Positions 55,101-64,000 of a DNA stretch of 64,000 nt are shown in pieces. Both the position numbers and the translations under genes were made by a program. Source of the DNA: Diadophis punctatus similis (taxonomy: Eukaryota; Chordata; Lepidosauria; Squamata; Dipsadidae). Location: positions 3,899,279-3,963,278 of the forward strand of contig JALIGW010000032.1 in assembly GCA_023053685.1 (NCBI GenBank), written 5' to 3'. Under the pieces are notes generated by a model, which saw only the letters and a program-made list of their open reading frames with translations, did no database searches and was not told the DNA's origin. Every line of letters begins with the position of its first letter. Positions within the stretch are counted from its first letter, which is position 1.

Positions 55101-55510
55101 GGATTAAATCCCGTATGAGGGGGGCCTTGTTGATGATCGACCTGGCGTTTAGCAGCAGCAGCTTGAGCCCAGGGTCCTGACATCCCTGGTTACCAGGCAC
55201 TCGGGTTGAGCTGGATGGAACCAAAGAGGGGCCAGAACAAGGAATCGCTTGCAAACAGCGAATCCTTGTTCCCTGAGAGCGGCCTACCCCTCTGCTCCCG
55301 GCATACCTGCCTCTCCCCATTATGACCGAGATGTTCTCACTCCCCGTCTCCCCAGAGATCCCCCTCCCCACCCCACTGGTCTCCCCCTCTCCCGGCAGAC
55401 CATACATACCATTCATACTGAGCCTGGGGGTGGGCCAGAACCCCCCTCCGCTTCTGTTTCCACACTCAGCAGAGGGGGGCCGGGTCCAACCACCCAGCTC
55501 ACTCATGTAT
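52180..55510 (-). mobile_element. L2-like non-LTR retrotransposon, long but broken
   Basis: Minus-strand order: apurinic endonuclease part (LLLNARSIINKAPLIRDLIL, LVCITETWLG; 55506-54850), rest of EN and linker (LDLVFLSGQWRDDLGLRGLV; 54865-54242), reverse transcriptase (54175-53357: AFDTIDHGILLRRLREMGVG; 53517-53224: GVSQGSVLSPILFNIYMKPL; 53214-52357: YADDTQLYIS, PFQ-type C-terminus WNQLPPEIRTIPTLLAFRKA). Catalytic YADD is present. At least three frameshifts or stops separate the blocks, so it is dead. The 3' end at 52180-52260 has the GATTTCTATGCCGCCC / GGGACTCAGGGCGGC motif. The ORF1 part is missing or unrecognised. Confidence 0.88.
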
Positions 55511-55744
55511 ACATATATCAGCCACCAAACATTTATTCATCCCTTTAGCATGGCTAAAGTTAAAATCCTCCTAAAAGATAGTAATAAAAAAAACAGCACA
55601 CAAAGAATCAATAGAAGTAAAAAAAAGAAAGAAAAAAAAAGACCAAACCAATAACAAAAATCAAGGTGCCCACTGCAAGGGCTGTGTCATATTACTGGAT
55701 CCCATGCCCCGTGATAAAACCACATCTGAAAGGCCTTGTAAAAA

Positions 55745-56450
55745 GCAGATTAACAGAGATGGAAGGGACCTTGGAGGTCTTCTAGTCCAACCCCTGCTCA
55801 AGCCTATACCAATGATGGCTAACCTTTTCCGGACCGAGTGCCCAAAGCGCACGTGCACGCAACACCCCAAAATGCAATGCACCCCCCCCGCATGCGCCCT
55901 GCCCCCGCATGCGCACCCCCGGGCATGCACATGCAGCCCCCCACATACACCCGGGCCCCCGCATGCACCCCACACCCTGCATGCATGTGCAGCCCTGCGC
56001 ATGCACCCCACCCACATGCATGCGTGTGACCGCCCCCCGCATGCGTGGCAAACCCAAAGACCAGCTGGCCAGCGAGAGGCATGTGCGCATGCACGGCGGA
56101 GCCGAGCTGGGGCGACGGCTCGCGTGCCCACAGAGAGGGCTCTGCGTGCCACCTCTGGCACGCGTGCCATAGGTTCGCCACCATGGCCCTATACCATTTC
56201 AGACAAATGGCTGTCCAGTCTCTTCTTAAAAACCTCCAGTGATGAAGCACCCACAACTTCTTGTGGCAAGCTGTTCCACTTATTAATTGTTCTCACTGTT
56301 AGGAAGTTTCTCCTTAATTCCAGGTTGCTTCTCTCCTTGATTAGCTTCCATCCATGGCTTCTTGTCCTGCCTTCGGGTGCTTTGGAAAACAAGTTGACCC
56401 CCTCTTCTTTGTGGAAGGAAACTGCTATCATATCACCTCTCATCCCTAAT
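55745..56450 (-). mobile_element. CR1 3' end split by a hAT element
   Basis: 55750-55809 (GATGGAAGGGACCTTGGAGG, CCCCTGCTCAAGCCTATAC) and 56187-56450 (RRNFLTVRTINKWNSLPQEV on the minus strand). Confidence 0.9.
55810..56186. mobile_element. Non-autonomous hAT element (family C)
   Basis: CAATGATGGCTAACC and GGTTCGCCACCATGG; flanks GCCTATAC and CCCTATAC. Interior dominated by CATGCACCCC/GCATGCGC repeats. Confidence 0.9.
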
Positions 56451-56724
56451 CTTGATCAAGATCAATTTAATGATGATCTTCCAAAGAGCGGGCACCTCTT
56501 CCTGCCCTCCTCCCGAGATGGCAGTCTGTTACAGACAGGAGATGGAGCCTGCCTCCCCTGGCAGACCTAATGGTACAGGTAGACATGACCTGGGGACAGG
56601 TGATCCCTCATATATGCCACCCACTAAGGTTGAGTGTTCAGCTGCAGAAGCCTGCCAGATGTGCGAATGTGACCCACAGTGTTCTGCTGCTGCTGCTTGC
56701 TCTAAGAGGAAAAGCCGAACCAAC
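56451..56724. other. Intron 2 start of KIAA1328, unassigned
   Basis: No repeat recognised between the CR1 copy and exon 2. Confidence 0.45.
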
Positions 56725-56906
56725 CTGCTGCCCAGCTCCTTCTCCAATCCTTTTCAGGACCTCCATTGGGGCGGGATTCGAAGCTGCAGCTACTTTGGCC
56801 TTCGCTTCCGTCTTCTGCCCTTTCCGCAGTTGCCTGGGTCTCAAACTCCTCCCGTCAGAAACCCCTGCGGATGGAACGAACAAGACCGGGAAATTCTCCA
56901 CTGGTT
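56725..56906 (-). CDS. KIAA1328: KIAA1328 (hinderin) exon 2
   Basis: Donor GGGCAGCAG|GTTGGT fixes the 3' end in phase 0, which fits exon 3. Coding: PVENFPVLFVPSAGVSDGRS, LRPRQLRKGQKTEAKAKVAA, ASNPAPMEVLKRIGEGAGQQ (60 codons). Similarity to recalled human hinderin is modest but collinear (VP near the start, a basic middle, MExLK near the end) and the length agrees. The 5' boundary is uncertain: the AG before 56906 gives the best length match; an AG before 56933 is an alternative (2 + 69 codons) and lies about 12 nt after a CTTTTCACT word that could be a branch site. Basic, Ala/Lys-rich and probably disordered. Confidence 0.7.
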
Positions 56907-57000
56907 CTTCCAAAGCCTCTCCCCCTCCGCCCTCTCAGGTTTCCCAGTGAAAAGAAGGAACTACAGAAACATTAAAATGTACCCCAGAAATCTCTCCTGC

Positions 57001-57270
57001 CCTCTCCTCCTCCTATTCTATTCTCTTCATTTTCTATTCCATTCCATTCTATTCTGCATTCTATTCTATTCTTCCTCCCCTCCCTCCTCCTCTTCCTCCT
57101 GTTTTTCTCCTCTCTTCCCTCCCTCCTTCCTATTCTGTTCCATTGTTCTAAATCTAAATCCAATTCTAATTCTAATTCTTCCATTCCAATCCATTATTTT
57201 CTATTCTATTCTATTCTCTATTTTGCATTCTATTCCATTCCATTCTGCATTCTATTTTATTCTATTCTTC
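57001..57270. repeat. ATTCT/ATTCC and CT-rich simple repeats
   Basis: Imperfect ATTCT pentamers alternating with CCTCC-type runs. Confidence 0.9.
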
Positions 57271-57299
57271 CTCCCCTCCCCTCTCTCCTCCTATTCTCT

Positions 57300-57924
57300 C
57301 CTCTCCCCTCTCTGTCTCTCTCATACACTCATACACAATTTATCACACATTTAGGCTTTTCATCTATCTTCAAGATTGTCATAAAGGCAACATTGTAAAA
57401 TTTACTCTTTGGATTTATTGGCTTTTGATTGTTATCGCACCTAGCGCTTTTCAATACTTTTCTTCATAAAGGTAACTTCGATTAATTTATGGACCAAGCT
57501 CACGCATTTTTAATGACTCACCTGGGAGTTGTTTAATCAACGTCATAATGTGATGTGCTAATGCTAGGTTTAGTTACTTCCTTTGCTTCCGCTACTTTTA
57601 AAACTGGAAATCGTGGAGAATCTTTCCACCGAGCCAGGTATCAGGGGATGGGAAGAGATGGACTGGATAGGAGGAACATGTGGGGAGAGAAGATAGGGGG
57701 CAGAGGGGGGAGGAAGGGCAGGAAAAGAGGCGTCTTCATGGACTCCCAAGTGGTGGGAAGCAGAGGATGGTTGAAGATCCTCTGAGGGTTTCAGGTCAGG
57801 AAGGCCTTCCCCACCCCCATTCCATTCTCCGCTTAACACATCACACTCTTGCTTAAAGAACGTCCCCACCTGCAACCATAACGGGACGTAATTTCTCCTT
57901 CTGTCCTGGCCACTTTTGACAGAG
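57300..57924. other. Unassigned intronic sequence
   Basis: KIAA1328 intron 1. No recognisable element. Confidence 0.4.
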
Positions 57925-58690
57925 CCACGATTGAGAGCGTTTTAACAAACCGCATCCGTTTGCTTTCATGGCTGCAGTGCCTCAGATAGAAAGTCCCTAT
58001 AGAGAGTGGTGAGGACAGTGGAGAAGATTATAGGAAGCTTGCTTCCGGTCATTCAGGATAACAAGTATAAGTGCTGTGTGCTTAGAGCTCCAAGCATCGT
58101 TAGAGACTCCACACACCCACTTCATGGTCCGTTTCTGTTGCTCCCCTCTGGGAGGGGGTTTCCATAGTATTTCTAGCAGGCTATCAGATTTTGTAAGACC
58201 TTCATTCCAGCGGCGGGTTGCTCCCTTACTGGTGCGGGTGCGCTGCGCACGTATCTCCACGCTTTGGGCGCGTGCCCCCTTGCTACGCACTCGCACCCCC
58301 TCACGTGATTTTGCTTCTGCTCATGCACAGAAGCAAAACCGGCCAAAAATTCACGGAAAAAAATGGCAATGCGCGCAATGGACCGGCAGAGAGGGCTCCG
58401 GAGCGGTCGCACACAAATTGCGCAATCGGCCGCTCCCTACCGGAGCTGTGCACTGGGCAGCTCCGGCAGGAACCCACCTCTGCTTTGTTTCCTATGCCAT
58501 CTGTCTGGTAAACCCGCAAGATTCTTTCTTTTCACCTTGTATATGTATATATTTGAACTAGACTGTGAGGTTTCTCTGTGTCATATGTGTGTATGTGTGT
58601 GCATGCATAATGGTTATCCTTTCCATTCTGAATGCAACGAAACTTCATTTTAATGTATGCTGATGAGTGTACTTTTAAAGTGACTGTTCC
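57925..58690 (+). mobile_element. LINE 3' part, second copy, split by a hAT element
   Basis: Same family as 632-1890: TTGAGAGCGTTTTAACAAAC, GTGGTGAGGACAGTGGAGAA, GCTCCCCTCTGGGAGGGGG, then after the hAT CTATGCCATCTGTCTGG and CTTCATTTTAATGTATGC. Ends in ATTCC/ATTCT repeats to about 58790. Confidence 0.75.
58208..58482. mobile_element. Non-autonomous hAT element, GC-rich
   Basis: CAGCGGCGGGTTGC and GAACCCACCTCTG. Flanks CTTCATTC and CTTTGTTT differ only by transitions, so probably a decayed 8-bp duplication. Confidence 0.72.
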
Positions 58691-58795
58691 GTCCTGTTCT
58701 ATCCTATTCCTATTCCATTCCATTTTCTATTCTGTTCTATTCCATATTCTATTCTATTTATATTCCATTCCATTCCATTCTAATGGGCATGCCCC

Positions 58796-58822
58796 TCCTG
58801 GTCGTAAGTCGAGGACTACCTA
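58796..58822. mobile_element. Terminal stub of Tigger-like MITE
   Basis: GGTCGTAAGTCGAGGACTAC followed by CTATA; about 25 bp of the right end only. Confidence 0.65.
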
Positions 58823-59384
58823 TATTCAACGAGTGCTTGCAGTATGCACACAAATTAGATTTGGACCAGATGCCCAGCCAATCACTATCCAAACTTCTGC
58901 TGTAGCCCTTCATGCAATGTACCTGGGACATACACAGGTTGCCGGTCTTCATCGGAAACTGCGATATCGTTCAAGGAAAGCAAGCAAGAAATGTACTTGT
59001 TCTATTCCAAAGTTTTAGAATCGGAATATTTAAAATGCAGGTCAGGGAAAGCTTTCTTCCACCCAAAGATCAGCAAATCATAAGCAGACTGAAGCAGACA
59101 TTTCTTTCTGTTGACTCTTTAAAATAGCCAAACCTGAATTAAACCGTTCTCTGTTATTACAGGCTGAGGCAACTAGATGGGCCATTCTGTTTCTCCGCTC
59201 TGATTATAAAAGGAACTTTGTGAGGCTTTCCAAAGATTGAAGGTTTCTGAAACTCTATAAATAGTGAGGGGGTCAATCATTTCTACGTCTAGGATTTGAT
59301 TATTCAGGAAGTAGATCTGAGGACCAGAGAGAGGCTGATTTCTCACACTAGGTTCTTTATTTCAGAGGAACACACAGATCTATG
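58823..59384. other. Unassigned intronic sequence
   Basis: No recognisable element. Confidence 0.4.
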
Positions 59385-59835
59385 GAAAAGAATATTTGCA
59401 GTTCAGGGTTGAAGTGAGGGGTCCTTGTTGCTCTTTGAGCTTGGCTGTTTTCTTGCAGACATTTCATTACCCAACTAGGTAACATCATCAGTGCTAGAAG
59501 GCAGAAAGAACCCCCCCAGTGTCACTGAGAGTGTTCTTGCCAAGGGGAGTGTGGCACTCAGACAAATCAGCCATCAACAGGCACATAGAGATAAGCGACG
59601 CCTGCGTAACATTCAAAAAAGGCAATCAAGAAGTTTAAAGAAGCAAACAAAAGTAGTACAAACACCTCTTTGCCATCAATCAACATCCAGATAAACAGAT
59701 TAATCTAGTATTGGGGAGTTGTTTACTTCTTGACTGTTTACTCTAATATTAATCTAGATTAATACTAGAGTAACAATCAAGAAGTAAACGCTCCAATCAA
59801 GGAAAAATCAACTCAGACAATCAAACAATAAACCA
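59385..59835. mobile_element. Penelope-like element, family A, inverted pair
   Basis: 59385-59505 is the terminal region in minus orientation; from 59565 the PLE ORF C-terminus appears in plus orientation (ATCAACAGGCACATAGAGAT, coding HQQAHRDKRRLRNIQKRQSR). Around 59700-59790 lies an inverted repeat built from TTAATCTAGATTAAT-type words. Confidence 0.8.
59450..59499 (-). ncRNA. Hammerhead-like motif (PLE family A), near intact
   Basis: Minus strand: stem I TTCTAGCA/TGCAAGAA (7 of 8), CTGATGA (59491-59485), stem II GTTACC/GGTAAT, then GAAATGTC (59465-59458). One C-to-T change next to GAAA. Confidence 0.6.
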
Positions 59836-60090
59836 CCAGGAGACAGTGAGTTTTAGTCCTGCCTTAGGCATTAAAGCCAGCTGGGTGATTTTGGGCCAAT
59901 CCCCAGGAGATGGTGAGTTCTAGTCCCGCTTTAGCCATGAAAGCCAACTGGGTGATCTTGGGCCTCTCTCTCAGCCCAACCCACCTCAAAGGGTGGTGGT
60001 TGTGGGGAAAATAGGAGGAAGGAGGAGTATTAGGTATGCTGGAGACTTGGAGTTATTTGTAAAAATAATAAAGGTGGAATATAAATAAAT
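59836..60090 (+). mobile_element. tRNA-derived SINE with MIR/L2-like tail
   Basis: CAGTGAGTTTTAGTCCTGCC and GGTGAGTTCTAGTCCCGC (B-box-like, unit doubled), CCCAACCCACCTCAAAG, GGAGTATTAGGTATGCTGG, AATAATAAAGGTGGAATAT tail. Provides the empty site for the 48085 transposon. Confidence 0.82.
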
Positions 60091-60612
60091 CCTGCAGATA
60101 CATCCATATAAATTTGAGACGGCATTTTCAGAGAAAACGGGTTCAGCCCCATCTCATTGTTTTCATTCAACTTCAACAATATGAACTTCCAGGAACAAAC
60201 CTGGTTTCCTTGCATGGCTAGCTGACTCAGCCTCCATTCATGAACCCGGACAGAATGAGTCCTGCCAAAATCTTCTGAAAAGGCAGGAAAAGCAGAGAGA
60301 AGTTTTAGACTGAAGTTCCAGAAACCTCGTTTCAAAAGCTTCTTCAATCAAACAGTTCCCTATTTCTCATCCACTTCTCCTTTCTGGGTAAACACCAAAC
60401 AATACGTGTGGGCAAACACTACGCTGCGCACTGGGCATGGTGTGACCATGGCAACACAGGTGACTTAAGAAAGAGGACACTTAAACCGTGTTTCACGTGT
60501 CCACTTTCATCCAGCCCTAAAAATCTGCAAGAATATCAAGTCAGCGTTTTTCTTCAACTTAACCCCAACTTCTAGTCACTTCAAAGGTTCAGTTGAGCAG
60601 TTATTGTGGCAG
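60091..60612. other. Unassigned intronic sequence
   Basis: No recognisable element; an (AC)n run follows at 60613-60638. Confidence 0.4.
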
Positions 60613-60638
60613 ACACACACACACACACACACACACAG
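60613..60638. repeat. (AC)n dinucleotide repeat
   Basis: About 13 AC units. Confidence 0.97.
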
Positions 60639-60696
60639 GGTTTGCCACTGTCTTCAACTAGGGTTTTTCCACCAACTTTCTGGAATTTTAGAGGTG

Positions 60697-61022
60697 ACTT
60701 TAGTCCACGATTTTCAACAGTTCAAACAGCAACTGTTTGAAGTTGCAAGGGCCTTGAAAAATGTGACTCATGACCAGTTTTCACACTTACGACCATTGCA
60801 TTCCCATGGTCACGTGATCGAAGTTTGGACACTTGGCAACTGGCTCGTATTTATGACGGTTGCAGCGTCATGTGATCCCCTTTTGCAACCTTCTGACAAG
60901 CAAATTCAAAGGGGATGGCAGATTCACTTAACCGTGTTATTAGCTTAACAACTCATTTAGCAAATGTTTCACTAGCAACAGAAATTTTGATTGCAATTGT
61001 GGTCGTAAACTGAGGACTACTG
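60697..61022. mobile_element. Tigger-like MITE
   Basis: Decayed left end (TTAGTCCACGATTTTCAACAG), right end GTAAACTGAGGACTACTG followed by TA. Confidence 0.82.
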
Positions 61023-61373
61023 TACTAAGAGAAAAAAAGTGAGTAATTGTCACACAAATCACTCAAAAGCAGGTGGGAATTTTTCTCATGTATGTCTTCC
61101 GAGGTCTTTATTTTTTTTAAGCTATATTTAACCCACTTTGGGGGTTATGTTACCAAATTCACATGCTCCAATAACAGAAATTCATACCCACACCAAGTTT
61201 CAGGAATTTGTGCAAAAACATCCATACTGGCTACCATCCAAGTCATAGGAAGACTTTTTACATATAATTTCTTAATACTATTCCCTTTCAGGGCCATCAG
61301 CGTTAGTCAAATTGCACAAAGAGATTGAACAATAGTGAGCAAAAAACATTTTTAAATCAGATTCAGGTAGTCT
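61023..61373. other. Unassigned intronic sequence
   Basis: No recognisable element. Confidence 0.4.
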
Positions 61374-61757
61374 GTGATTTACAATAGTTCGTTTAGTAAC
61401 CATTCGACAACAGGACCAAAAAAAAGTGACTTATGACCATGTTTCATACTTAGGACCGCTGCAGCATCCCCAGGATCACGTGATTTTCATCCGGATGCTT
61501 GACAACTGACTCATATTTATGACGGTCGCAGTTTCCCAAGGTCAGGGGATAAACTTTTCCAACCTTCGTACAAGCAAAGTCAATAGGGAAGCCAGATTCA
61601 CTTAATAACTGGGTTACTACCTTATCAACTCGAGTGATTCACTTAACAACCGAGGCAAGAAAGGTCATAAAATGGGAGCAAAACTTACTTAACAAATGTT
61701 TCACTTAATATACACAAATGTTGGGCACAATTGTGGTCGTAAGTCGAGGACTACCTG
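61374..61757. mobile_element. Tigger-like MITE, full length
   Basis: CAGGTAGTCTGTGATTTAC to CGTAAGTCGAGGACTACCTG, TA on the right, TT on the left. Confidence 0.9.
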
Positions 61758-62295
61758 TATTTATAGACAACTCTCACGTATTACTTTATGTACATATTTT
61801 TAGTATACTTTTTAATATAACGTATACTTCACGTGTATTTTATGTACATTTATTTAATGTACATGAAGTATATGTACATAAAATACATATTAAGTATATA
61901 TTAAGTATATACCTAATATATATTTATGTGCTCACCCATTGCGTGAGAGAGGTTTACATTTAACTTGAGGAGCTGAGCTTGCTCTTCAGTTTACTAGATA
62001 GTTTAGTGCATTAAATAAACTTTAGATCTGCCTTTAACCAAGTTCGAAGGCATAATTTGTAAGTGGGAAACAACAACCCATCATTGTCAGCTTAGTTATT
62101 GTTAGTTTCATTCAAGCACAAAATGTCATGTTGCTTTTGGGGGATGAACGTTATCCAATACGGTTGGCCTGCAATGGGATTTCTTGGGGTAAATTCCCAC
62201 TGGAAGGACGCCCACTCCTTGCCCCCTCCCCAAATTCATTATGTGTTATGGCACAATGAAGTCACCTAGACTTTGGTTAATGAGATAGGTGGCAT
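61758..62295. other. Unassigned; AT-rich with inverted repeat
   Basis: GTATTTTATGTACAT (61835-61849) and its exact complement ATGTACATAAAATAC (61872-61886) form a 15-bp hairpin in an AT-rich tract. Confidence 0.5.
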
Positions 62296-62680
62296 ATAAA
62301 GTCCTCCACTTATAACAGTTCATTTAGTGACTGTTCAAAGTTACAACAGCACGGGAAAAAGTGATTAATGACCGTTTTTCACACCTACGACCGTTGCAGC
62401 ATCCCCATGGCCACATGATTCAAATTCAGACGTTTGGCAACTGACTCATATTTATGACGGTCACAGTGTCTCGGGGTCACGTGATCCCCTTTTGCAACCT
62501 TCGGACAAGCAGTCAACAGGGAAAACCGGATTCACTTAACAACTGTCTGACTAACTGAACTGTGATTCACTTAATGAGAGTGGCAAGAAAGGTCGTAAAA
62601 CAGGGCAAAGTTCACTTAATTGTCTCACTTAGCAACATAAATTTTGGGCTCAATTGTGGCCGTAAGTCGAGGACAACCTA
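62296..62680. mobile_element. Tigger-like MITE, full length
   Basis: Left end decayed (AAAGTCCTCCACTTATAACA), right end CGTAAGTCGAGGACAACC followed by TATA. Third copy within 2 kb. Confidence 0.85.
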
Positions 62681-62699
62681 TAAAATGTAATAAATAATA

Positions 62700-63200
62700 A
62701 ATATGCGTCTTCAAAGCCATTCCATCCAGCAATCCCCCCCCCAGCGGCAACAATCCTTATTCAAGCCCTTCGGCAGCACTAAGAGGTCATGCTTCATTGT
62801 GGACTACAAAGCCCATCCTCTCTATCAGAACATTCCCGGCCAACGGCAGACCCCGAATTCCGTCCACTCCAAAGCCTATTCCTTACAACCCAAACCGAGG
62901 CCATGGAAAAGGCACTGGGTTGCGCCTCCCCTCCTGCCATGCAGCTGGCTGAGGAGAATGGGAGCTGGAGTACCTCACTGCTGGACGGCCAACGGCTTCG
63001 CAAGCTGCGGAGGATGGGGATTGCAATCCAAAAGACAACTAGGCTGAGGAAGACTGCTTTTATCTTTCCGGACCACACACAAGGCCACAACTCTACCGGC
63101 GAGAAAACTCCTACTGAAGGGGGGGGGGGGAACCGAGGCAGCACTCTGTACATGTTCAGAGGCTACCCAGTCATGGTTCTCCGCGTCACCGCTGCCAGGC
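62700..63200. other. Unassigned, possible ancient MITE at 62786-63044
   Basis: GTGGACTACAAAGCCCATCC and GGATGGGGATTGCAATCC are imperfectly complementary, suggesting an old palindromic element. Open frames on both strands look incidental to GC content. Confidence 0.35.
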
Positions 63201-63285
63201 CATAGCCTCCCCTCAGGACAAGCCCGCCAAGCTCCCTTCTTTCAACCGCCTCCTCCCACGACCAGCCGCCCCCCCTACCCCGAAT

Positions 63286-63294
63286 AAAGGATAC
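63286..63294 (-). other. KIAA1328: U12-type (GT) 5' splice site of KIAA1328 intron 1
   Basis: After WSRD plus one base the minus strand reads GTATCCTTT, a perfect U12-type donor. It ends exon 1 in phase 1. A downstream GGGGTAGGGG would be a poor U2 donor by comparison. Confidence 0.75.
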
Positions 63295-63352
63295 GGTCCC
63301 GGCTCCAGTAAGCGGCTCCTTCCGGCTTCAGCCCCGCGGCCACATCCGCCAT
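63295..63352 (-). CDS. KIAA1328: KIAA1328 (hinderin) exon 1, coding part
   Basis: Start codon at 63352-63350 lies inside a YY1-type CAAGATGGCGG. The 19 codons read MADVAAGLKPEGAAYWSRD plus one base. MADVAxP..AA(F/Y)WSRD matches the recalled start of vertebrate hinderin. The gene then runs leftward through exons 2-4 with introns of 6.4, 7.3 and 3.1 kb. Its divergent partner is TPGS2, as in human, where the two genes sit head to head on chromosome 18 (recalled, not checked). Confidence 0.8.
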
Positions 63353-63752
63353 CTTGAAACAACCGCCACTCCCAGCGTCCCTCCGCCCCACCCCGCCCCG
63401 CACGTCTATCCTCGCTCCTCATTGGCTAGCCGGCACAAGCTTTGCCCAGATACGGCCCCGGCAACGCGGAGTCTCGCCAACAGCCAATGGTTGTCTCCCG
63501 CAGAAGGCAAGGGGGAAAAAAACAAAAAAAAGCCACCGCGGGGCTTTGTGGGAGATGTAGTTTTTTTTACTTTCCTTCTCTCCCAGGAATCGGTACTCGA
63601 CTGGGACTACCGCTCCCGTCAAGCGTCGCGAGTCAACGAACGGGTCGGATGTGATGCGGCGGGGGGAGGGGGGAGGGGCAGAGGGTATAGGTGGCGAGAG
63701 GGGACAAAAGACTTCCGCCGGGTGGCTTTGCGGAGCGGTTGCGGCTGGGGAG
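63353..63752. promoter_or_regulatory. Bidirectional CpG-rich promoter KIAA1328/TPGS2
   Basis: 400 bp between the two start codons. Seen: GC boxes (CCGCCCCACCCCGCCCCG, 63383-63400), inverted and direct CCAAT boxes (63421-63425 and 63484-63488), two ZNF143-like words (reverse of ACTACATCTCCCACAAAG at 63544-63563; ACTACCGCTCCCGTCA at 63607-63622), an ETS word ACTTCCG at 63711, and a YY1 motif at 63346-63356. No TATA box. This set is typical of housekeeping divergent promoters. Transcription starts cannot be placed. Confidence 0.75.
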
Positions 63753-63825
63753 ATGGAGGACCGGGGTCTGCAAGGCATGAAGCCCTACCTGGAGAAGCTC
63801 ACCCTCGGGGTAATCCACCTCCTGG
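63753..63825 (+). CDS. TPGS2: TPGS2 exon 1, coding part
   Basis: ATG in good context (GGGAGATGG). Encodes MEDRGLQGMKPYLEK and LTLGVIHLL plus one base, ending at CTGG|GTGAGT. KPxLEKLTLGxxxxL is the conserved start of tubulin polyglutamylase complex subunit 2 as I recall it; the next codon, G + AA, would give the expected glutamate. TPGS2 is a subunit of the neuronal tubulin polyglutamylase complex with TTLL1. The second methionine (codon 9) is a weaker start choice. The rest of the gene lies to the right of the window. A less good donor (GGGGTAATC at 63810) was not chosen. Confidence 0.8.
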
Positions 63826-64000
63826 GTGAGTGGCAGCCGGGTCCTGCCCCTTCGCGTTGCCAGGGAGACGGTCCTGCCGGTTCTGGCAGTATCAAGTGGC
63901 AGGGAGTTCCGCTGGCAGTAACAAGAAAGGACTGGCTTTCCCGGGGAGGCGATCAGGGGGTGCTTCAGACTCTCCCAACTTTGGCCCAAACTCCTCCTCA
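63826..64000 (+). other. TPGS2: TPGS2 intron 1, first part
   Basis: Begins GTGAGTGG; GC-rich, no further feature. Confidence 0.7.

Noticed and set aside
62703..63205. Coding exons in the GC-rich frames upstream of KIAA1328 exon 1
   Set aside because: Frames lie inside intron 1 and coincide with a likely decayed MITE; no conserved peptide recognised.

Overview
The window is vertebrate nuclear DNA, almost certainly from a squamate reptile and most likely a snake. The evidence is the repeat mix: tRNA-derived Sauria-type SINEs, Bov-B (RTE) LINE fragments, many CR1 3' ends that run into ATTCT-type microsatellites, an L2-like LINE, Penelope-like elements (PLEs), long ATCT/GATA arrays and several hAT and Tigger-like MITE families. 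There is nothing bacterial or viral and no CRISPR array. rRNA and free-standing tRNA genes were not seen.

Two real genes are anchored at the right end. KIAA1328 (hinderin) runs on the minus strand. I can place exon 1 (63295-63352), exon 2 (about 56725-56906), exon 3 (49303-49397) and exon 4 (46077-46192); reading phases join exactly at the exon 2/3 and 3/4 junctions. TPGS2 (tubulin polyglutamylase complex subunit 2) runs divergently on the plus strand, and its first coding exon is 63753-63825. The ~400 bp between the two start codons is a GC-rich bidirectional promoter. Two KIAA1328 introns carry perfect U12-type (minor spliceosome) 5' splice sites: GTATCCTTT after exon 1 and ATATCCTTT (AT-AC class) after exon 4. 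Everything left of 46076 is the interior of KIAA1328 intron 4; exon 5 was not found and probably lies beyond the left edge.

The introns are a densely nested transposon landscape. PLE terminal regions occur roughly twenty times as two families (called A and B here). Both contain a hammerhead ribozyme fold: core CUGANGA, one extra base, a 6-bp stem II with a 6-nt loop, then GAAACGUC with a minimal stem III. The fold looks intact at about 8091, 9683 and 44272, and decayed in most other copies. At 26365-27640 the family A hammerhead region has become a tandem satellite with a GAG microsatellite in each unit. Coding remnants include a PLE GIY-YIG endonuclease (35229-35504), CR1 reverse transcriptase ends, Bov-B reverse transcriptase C-termini and one long, broken L2-like LINE (52180-55510).

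DNA transposons include about ten copies of a Tigger-like TA-target MITE, several hAT elements with 8-bp target duplications, and one hAT family found four times at the same position of CR1. There are three LTRs with exact 5-bp target duplications and three weaker LTR candidates. A ~490-bp compound segment is present twice (6261-6755 and 40290-40780). Stretches labelled as unassigned are intronic sequence in which I recognised no element; one or two resemble conserved noncoding sequence.
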